A DNA stretch of 43,425 nucleotides from RGIG8745 sp045576655 (GTDB lineage Bacteria > Bacteroidota > Bacteroidia > Bacteroidales > Bacteroidaceae): NCBI GenBank assembly GCA_045576655.1, contig JAZNGW010000026.1, forward strand, positions 1 through 43,425, written 5' to 3'. The translations under genes and the position numbers were made by a program. Positions within the stretch are counted from its first letter, which is position 1. Each line of letters begins with the position of its first letter. Shown here in pieces: positions 42,497-43,425 of this stretch. The notes beneath the pieces were generated by a model, which was not told the DNA's origin, did not search any database, and saw only the letters and a program-made list of their open reading frames with translations.

Positions 42497-42500
42497 AGTG

Positions 42501-42508
42501 CAAAGATA
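42501..42508 (-). promoter_or_regulatory. -7 element almost touching the oxidoreductase ATG
   Basis: TATCTTTG on the minus strand (42508-42501), followed by C; the ATG is at 42496-42494. No clear -33 TTTG stands at 19-20 bases. The expected start point falls on or within one or two bases of the ATG. Confidence 0.55.
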
Positions 42509-42786
42509 CGATTAATTTGTGATTTACGCTTTTTCAAGCAAATCTCTTGCAGAAGAAATCCCATACAGTATACCCTTATATTATATATAATAATGTGTAG
42601 CCAGTGTAAAGTCGTATACAACACTCCGAACGTAACCAAACCGCGCTCCTGTGGCCTCCACGCAGCTCCATTCCTGCAGAGCGGGGCGATGGTGAGAATC
42701 TCTGACTCTTCTTACTATGTTGAAAATCAGCACTATCGCACTGAAAAATCCTCTTCACCTCGGTGCAAAACTCCCGACACTTCGCT

Positions 42787-42884
42787 AAAAAGTATAAATA
42801 AAACTTATATTTGTACAAATAATGATTTTATTTATATAAATATTAGTTTTATTCTTACAAATATAAGTTTTATTTATACTTTTC
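42787..42884. repeat. Five 14-bp AT-rich units at a 21-bp period, forming a 27-bp perfect inverted repeat
   Basis: Units start at 42787, 42808, 42829, 42850 and 42871. Two inner ones are perfect palindromes: TATTTGTACAAATA (42808-42821) and TATTTATATAAATA (42829-42842); 42850-42863 reads TATTCTTACAAATA. Spacers of 7 bp are ATGATTT, TTAGTTT and TAAGTTT, and AAACTTA at the left. As a whole the left arm at 42787-42813 and the right arm at about 42857-42884 are exact inverted copies over 27 bases. Confidence 0.92.
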
Positions 42885-43088
42885 TCCGAGGAGCTACAGA
42901 TTACGAACCGCAGAGAAGGCAGTTTTTATCTTCGGCGACGTAAGATATCGTCAAAGCAACCACCATATAAAATGACATAAACGCCTTTTTGTTTTCTTGT
43001 GTTTTGTCCGTTATTTCCTTTAAATACGCTCGTTTATACCTAATTTTCCATATTTTTCACATTTTCTCAAAAAATAATCGCGGAAGTT

Positions 43089-43119
43089 CTTGCTGTTTCG
43101 GAAAAAGGTTGTACCTTTG
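43089..43119 (+). promoter_or_regulatory. Promoter of the rRNA operon
   Basis: CTTG at 43089-43092 (one mismatch to TTTG), a 19-base gap, then TACCTTTG at 43112-43119, followed by C. This is a strong Bacteroidetes promoter about 230 bases before the 16S gene. Confidence 0.8.
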
Positions 43120-43150
43120 CACTCGCTTTCGGAACGGAAGGCGTTATAAC

Positions 43151-43163
43151 TCGTTCTTTGACA
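43151..43163 (+). promoter_or_regulatory. boxA-like antitermination signal of the rRNA leader
   Basis: TCGTTCTTTGACA resembles the boxA sequence (GTTCTTTGA core) found before 16S genes, bound as RNA by NusB/S10 to keep polymerase moving. Confidence 0.6.
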
Positions 43164-43193
43164 GACTGTGGACAACAAAAAGACAAGGCAGCC

Positions 43194-43219
43194 GCGCCGC
43201 TATTTTTTTATAGCGTCGC
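43194..43219 (+). other. Stem-loop in the pre-16S leader
   Basis: GCGCCGCTAT pairs with ATAGCGTCGC (one mismatch) across a six-T loop. It is likely part of the leader fold rather than a terminator, as no T run follows and the operon continues. Confidence 0.65.
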
Positions 43220-43347
43220 AGGCAGATACAAGCAACGTCAACCTTTATATATAGGTAGGAAAAAGATACAATGACAGCGGATATTAAGAAGCCTGGCCTG
43301 GAATCGACGGAATCACTTCCCTTTATTGGGATAAAGAATATTTTTTT

Positions 43348-43425
43348 ACAGTGAAGAGTTTGATCCTGGCTCAGGATGAACGCTAGCTACAGGCTTAACA
43401 CATGCAAGTCGAGGGGCAGCATGAA
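43348..43425 (+). rRNA. rrs: 16S ribosomal RNA, 5' end, cut by window edge
   Basis: The first 78 bases, with the conserved AGAGTTTGATCCTGGCTCAG primer region (43355-43374), then GATGAACGCTAGCTACAGGCT and GTCGAGGGGCAGCATGA, wording typical of Bacteroidales. The start is set by alignment to E. coli position 1 and may be off by a few bases. Confidence 0.97.

Larger units (their letters stand above)
42497..43111. other. Upstream region of the rRNA operon, no gene
   Basis: Contains the -7 element above and the phased palindromes at 42787-42884, but no convincing coding sequence. The long plus-strand frame ending at 42943 overlaps the oxidoreductase gene in antisense and shows no family features. 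Confidence 0.7.

Noticed and set aside
42601..42780. Possible tRNA or other RNA gene in the rRNA upstream region
   Set aside because: No cloverleaf, anticodon arm or CCA end could be found; some GC-rich pairs exist but do not form a convincing fold.
42104..42943. A 279-codon plus-strand frame before the rRNA operon
   Set aside because: Its first half is antisense to the oxidoreductase gene and its second half is translated repeat and AT-rich DNA; no domain or plausible start signal.

Overview
This window looks like a chromosomal segment of a Bacteroidales bacterium, most likely Prevotellaceae. The reasons are the first bases of a 16S rRNA gene at the right edge, many promoters of the Bacteroidetes type (TTTG, about 19-20 bases, TAnnTTTG), a type IX secretion translocon gene (sprA), two secreted proteins ending in a GIYIxNGKKYxVK sorting tail, a BspA-like leucine-rich repeat protein, and a Cas12a system of the kind found in Prevotella and Porphyromonas. 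No phage or transposase gene was seen.

Layout. 1-3876 is the right end of a type V-A CRISPR-Cas locus on the plus strand: the C-terminal part of Cas12a (its start lies outside the window), Cas4, Cas1, Cas2, a leader with a promoter, then 14 full repeats, 14 spacers and a broken terminal repeat. 3877-4183 has no gene but carries an orphan promoter and an 8-base repeat array. 4184-8064 (minus) holds a small lysozyme-like secreted protein, an M16 zinc protease, a cyclophilin lipoprotein and a ROK glucokinase. 8308-11241 (plus) holds a secreted esterase followed by an NfeD-like protein and a flotillin, closed by a strong terminator. 11326-19472 (minus) holds a DUF169 protein, an Mrp/ApbC ATPase, a large AT-rich type ISP/IIG restriction-modification enzyme that looks inserted, TrmB, a hotdog thioesterase, and CobT and CobU. 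19588-30925 (minus) holds the 7.5 kb sprA and the repair pair recQ and recJ. 31393-38134 (minus) holds two T9SS-type secreted proteins, a secreted bleomycin-hydrolase-like peptidase, a small basic protein and a TRIC-family membrane protein. 38258-42496 (minus) holds Tex, a META-domain lipoprotein and an FAD oxidoreductase. 42497-43347 is the upstream region of the rRNA operon.

How genes fit together. SprA is the outer-membrane pore of T9SS, and the LRR protein and the 740-residue protein carry tails typical of its cargo. CobU and CobT act in lower-ligand assembly of cobalamin. RecJ and RecQ cooperate at stalled forks. NfeD and flotillin are a known membrane-microdomain pair.

The most unusual signals are non-coding. 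Three gene-free stretches (17209-17332, about 31111-31190 and 42787-42884) carry arrays of unrelated palindromes that share one architecture: a 14-17 bp palindrome repeated every 21 or 22 bp, so all copies lie on the same face of the helix. A structured RNA candidate with a 6S-like fold lies upstream of the LRR gene. The CRISPR repeats change at one loop base from the old to the new end of the array.
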